Assembly: GCF_021261325.1 (NCBI RefSeq) | Contig: NZ_JAJSBI010000004.1 | Location: 1-64,000 of the forward strand | Direction: 5' to 3' | DNA: 64,000 bases | Source of the DNA: Streptomyces guryensis | GTDB lineage: Bacteria > Actinomycetota > Actinomycetes > Streptomycetales > Streptomycetaceae | Shown here: positions 61,449 through 64,000 of the stretch, piece after piece | Layout of the letters: each line of letters begins with the position of its first letter | Numbering within the stretch: position 1 is the stretch's first letter | Program-made: the position numbers and the translations under genes | The notes under the pieces: model-generated | Seen by the model: the letters and a program-made list of their open reading frames with translations, nothing else | Told to the model about the DNA's origin: nothing | Databases searched by the model: none

Positions 61449-63998
61449 TCACCCGTCGAGGGCCGCAAGCGCCTTCTTGACGAGGGCGTTGCGGTCTGCC
61501 GCCGCGGTGACGTGCTCCAGGCCGAAGCCCAGCAGCACGGTCCGGTCGGTGGTGATCGCTCCGTATGTCCTGAACAGCGTTCCGGTGCGCGCCCAGTCGT
61601 TGAGGACGGCCGGGCTGCCCGCGGGCGGTCCGGGAACGCTCCAGGCCCCGAGTGACGTCTCGAAGCCCTCGGTCTGCGTCGGCGTCCCGCCCACGACGAG
61701 CGAGGCGTCGTCGGCGAGGACGCCGTGGCCGCCGGTGCCCGGGTCGGTGACGTAGCTGAGGGAGACCTCGACGGACTTGCCGGCGTACGCGCTCAGGTCG
61801 AAGTTGACCTGCTGCCAGCCGTTGGAGGCGCCGGTGAGGCTGTTCCAGGAACCGCTCGTGCCGGTCGGGGTGCAGTCGTTGCCGGCGATGGTGAGGTAGT
61901 GCTTGAGCCACGGGTGCTCGTTCACCAGGAAGCCCGCCCCGCACTCGCTCGGTACGGTCTGTTTGGTCGCTCCGCCCTTCTCCGGGAGGGTCGTCCAGTC
62001 GTCGGCGCCGGTGGTGTGGGCCTCGACGATCACGTGGTCGTAGCCGGGCTCGGTGTCCCAGAGCAACTGGCTGCGCAAGGTGGGCTGCTGGGACGCGGTG
62101 ACACCGGTGAGGTCGATGGTGCGGGTGAGGCGCTTGTAGGCGTCGTCGGTGTGGACGGCGGCCGCCATGTAGGAGCCGGCGTACGGCCCGTACGGGTTGA
62201 CGGTCCCGGCGAACTGACCCGCCCCCGCGCTGGCGAACTGCGGGTACTTGTCGGCGGGCAGCGTGTCCGAGGTGACGCCGTAGGTGCCCGCCTTGTCGAG
62301 CGGGTTGCCGGTGGCGGCACCGAGGGCCCCGCTGAAGCCGTCGAGCTCGCCGGAGCCGGTGAAGCCGGTGGCGCCGGGGGTCGACGTACGGGAGTAGGCG
62401 CCCAGGTAGTACTGGCTGAAGTCGTTCGACAGGGTGCCGCCGCCGAGGTCGACGTTGCCGCCGGCCTGCTCGCCCGCCTCGATCAGCTTGCCGCCCTCGT
62501 TGAGGTAGGCGCGCAGCTGGAGCTGCGTGGCGTTGCCGGGGACACTCGCGCCGGTGTAGTGAACGACCGTCCTGAAGTGCTTCAGCACACCGAGCGCATC
62601 GGGCGCGCCCTGGGTGGCGACGTCCCAGACGATCGCCTTGCGGCCGTTGGCCTTCAGCGCGTCCACGTAGGTCTGCGCCTGCGTGGCGGCCGCGCCCTCC
62701 TCGGCGACGACGAGTGTGTCCGCCTTGGGCCGCTGGGCGACGGTGTAGGTGAAGTGCTCGCTGGAGACCTTCCTGCCGCCCTTCGTCGCACCGGTGAACC
62801 ACACCTCGACCTTGTCGCCCGGGTCGCCGTCCTTGACCTTGGCCCGGTACTCGTCGAAGTGCAGGTTGTCGTCGCCGCCGTAGGTCTCGCCGCCCTTCCA
62901 AGCCTTGAGCGCCAGGTCCTCCGTACGGCCGCCGTTCACGCGGTACTTGAGCTCCTTGTCGCGCACGGCCTTGCGTATGACGACGGAGACCTCCTGGTCG
63001 GCGCCGCGCGAGTACGAGGTGGCGAACTTGGCCGGGGTGAAGTCGGCGGCGGTCAGGCCGAGCGAGGACGACGGCGTGTCGGGATGCGGGGCGGTCTCGG
63101 CGACCGACAGCGCGAACGGGATGTTCTTCTCGAACTCCTGCTGGATCAGCTTCTCGTCGTCCGGGAAGTTGAAGACGGACTGGCAGTCGGCCGCGTTCCA
63201 CTGGTCGTTCGGGTCGATGTTCGACGCGGTCTGGCAGGTCGACATCTCCGGGGTGAACATCGACATGCCGTTGACATTCGCCGCGTGTCCGTCCGCCTCG
63301 CCGTTGGTGGTGTACAGCTCGGAGGAGACCTGCGGGCGGTAGCCGGGGATCGCGGAGTTGTCCGGCGAACCGGCGAGGGCCTTGTAGACCACGTCGTCGG
63401 GCGTCGGGGTGGCCACCTGCCAGCCGACGCCGTACAGGAGGAGTTCAGCGGCGGAGTGGTAGTTGATGCCGTACGTGAAGCCGATGCGCTTCTCGAAGGC
63501 GTCCAGCGCCTTGGTCTCGGGTTCGGAGCCGGGGCTCGCGCCGCGATAGGTCTCGCTGGTGGGGTTGGGGGACGAACCCTCGTCGTCGTAGCCCCACTTG
63601 TAGGCGAAGTTGCGGTTGAGGTCGACGCCGTCACCGGTGGAGATGACACCGTCGCCGTTGACGTCCCGCAGGTTCTTGCGCCACAGGCGGGTGCTGGAGT
63701 CCTTGAAGGTGTAGTCGTAGCCGTCGGGGTTGGCCGAGATCACGAACCACAGTTCGGTGGAGTCGACGATCTTCTTGATGCGTCGGTCCGTCTTGTAGTG
63801 GTCCAGGTAGTAGTGCATCAGCCGGCGGGTCATCTCCGGCGTGATCCACTCGCGCGCGTGCTGGTTGGACATGTAGAGGACGGAGGGTTTCGAGCCGTCC
63901 TTGTACTTCTTCGCGTCCTTCGTCAGTTTGAGGGCGAGGATGTCCTGTCCGTTGACGGTCTTGCCGATGGAGACGACCTTGGTGAGGCCGGGGTTCTC
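61449..63998 (-). CDS. Secreted M14 zinc carboxypeptidase with C-terminal accessory domains (N-terminus outside window)
   Basis: At least 849 residues are inside the window; the start is beyond the right edge. The M14 zinc motif is HAREWITPE (His and Glu ligands), with the third His in GINYHSAAELL and substrate-binding residues around SANPDGYDYT. The likely catalytic Glu is in SMFTPEMSTCQ. After the catalytic domain come a beta-rich region and an immune-inhibitor-A-like segment with a MAM/jelly-roll part (GWQQVNFDLSAYAGKSVEVS). It should be an extracellular protein-degrading enzyme. Confidence 0.9.
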   Translation of the reverse strand, partial: ENPGLTKVVSIGKTVNGQDILALKLTKDAKKYKDGSKPSVLYMSNQHAREWITPEMTRRLMHYYLDHYKTDRRIKKIVDSTELWFVISANPDGYDYTFKDSSTRLWRKNLRDVNGDGVISTGDGVDLNRNFAYKWGYDDEGSSPNPTSETYRGASPGSEPETKALDAFEKRIGFTYGINYHSAAELLLYGVGWQVATPTPDDVVYKALAGSPDNSAIPGYRPQVSSELYTTNGEADGHAANVNGMSMFTPEMSTCQTASNIDPNDQWNAADCQSVFNFPDDEKLIQQEFEKNIPFALSVAETAPHPDTPSSSLGLTAADFTPAKFATSYSRGADQEVSVVIRKAVRDKELKYRVNGGRTEDLALKAWKGGETYGGDDNLHFDEYRAKVKDGDPGDKVEVWFTGATKGGRKVSSEHFTYTVAQRPKADTLVVAEEGAAATQAQTYVDALKANGRKAIVWDVATQGAPDALGVLKHFRTVVHYTGASVPGNATQLQLRAYLNEGGKLIEAGEQAGGNVDLGGGTLSNDFSQYYLGAYSRTSTPGATGFTGSGELDGFSGALGAATGNPLDKAGTYGVTSDTLPADKYPQFASAGAGQFAGTVNPYGPYAGSYMAAAVHTDDAYKRLTRTIDLTGVTASQQPTLRSQLLWDTEPGYDHVIVEAHTTGADDWTTLPEKGGATKQTVPSECGAGFLVNEHPWLKHYLTIAGNDCTPTGTSGSWNSLTGASNGWQQVNFDLSAYAGKSVEVSLSYVTDPGTGGHGVLADDASLVVGGTPTQTEGFETSLGAWSVPGPPAGSPAVLNDWARTGTLFRTYGAITTDRTVLLGFGLEHVTAAADRNALVKKALAALDG

Positions 63999-64000
63999 CT

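Overview
The window is chromosomal DNA of a Streptomyces-type actinomycete. GC content and third-position GC are very high, start codons are often GTG and sometimes TTG, and many neighbouring genes are coupled by ATGA, GTGA or TGATG overlaps. Several promoters look leaderless. The gene content is typical of the genus: an actinobacterial sufRBDCSU-type operon, opcA, an RbpA paralogue, SigE-family sigma factors, many secreted hydrolases and characteristic G-rich dispersed repeats. From memory, the order suf - ctaA/ctaB - tkt-tal-zwf-opcA-pgl - pgi - RbpA paralogue - secG-tpiA-pgk-gap matches the central chromosome of S. coelicolor (about SCO1920-SCO1947).

Layout. 1-2.2 kb: two adjacent arabinofuranosidase/AbfB genes, the first cut by the window edge. 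2.5-3.9 kb: Tat-exported PhoX-like phosphatase with a PHO-box-like repeat. 4.2-6.2 kb: a compact trio made of a small stand-alone domain, a trypsin-fold peptidase that begins with the same domain, and an unknown beta-rich protein. 6.3-13.3 kb: conserved hypothetical protein, secreted nuclease, SRPBCC/ArsR pair, and a membrane-stress-like cluster (holin-like protein, 11-residue-repeat DUF3618 protein, Cys-rich protein, 48-residue protein). 13.4-17.8 kb: dapA, a sigma factor with a membrane propeller protein, a HAD-like protein and dapD. 18-22.8 kb: MFS exporter divergent from an HxlR-peroxiredoxin fusion, a TetR-controlled SMR exporter with twin operators, and a membrane-anchored AbfB protein.

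22.8-29.4 kb is the Fe-S cluster assembly operon sufR-B-D-(Rieske)-C-S-U-T, with a SufR-type operator at the start codon and an iron box upstream. 29.5-36 kb holds an AAC(3)-like acetyltransferase, an ABC exporter with an odd duplicated junction, heme A synthase, a FluG-like amidohydrolase and heme O synthase. 36.4-43 kb is the oxidative and non-oxidative pentose phosphate operon (tkt, tal, zwf, opcA, pgl). 43.2-49.9 kb is a sugar-uptake block: GH13 alpha-glucosidase, binding protein and two permeases behind a promoter with a perfect palindrome, plus a second binding protein. 50-54 kb is a PadR-ABC-FtsX export module. 54-61.2 kb encodes pgi, an MFS exporter, the RbpA paralogue, secG, tpiA, pgk and gap. 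The right edge cuts an M14 metallocarboxypeptidase.

The central part is housekeeping: Fe-S supply, heme for the terminal oxidase, and sugar phosphate flux. The flanks are accessory: secreted polymer degradation, regulators paired with exporters, and uncharacterised proteins. No tRNA, rRNA, CRISPR array, insertion sequence or prophage was recognised. The least conventional parts are the protease trio (4.2-6.2 kb), the duplicated ABC junction (31.3-31.4 kb), the sugar permease with an inserted extracellular domain, and several well-formed operators lying on start codons.
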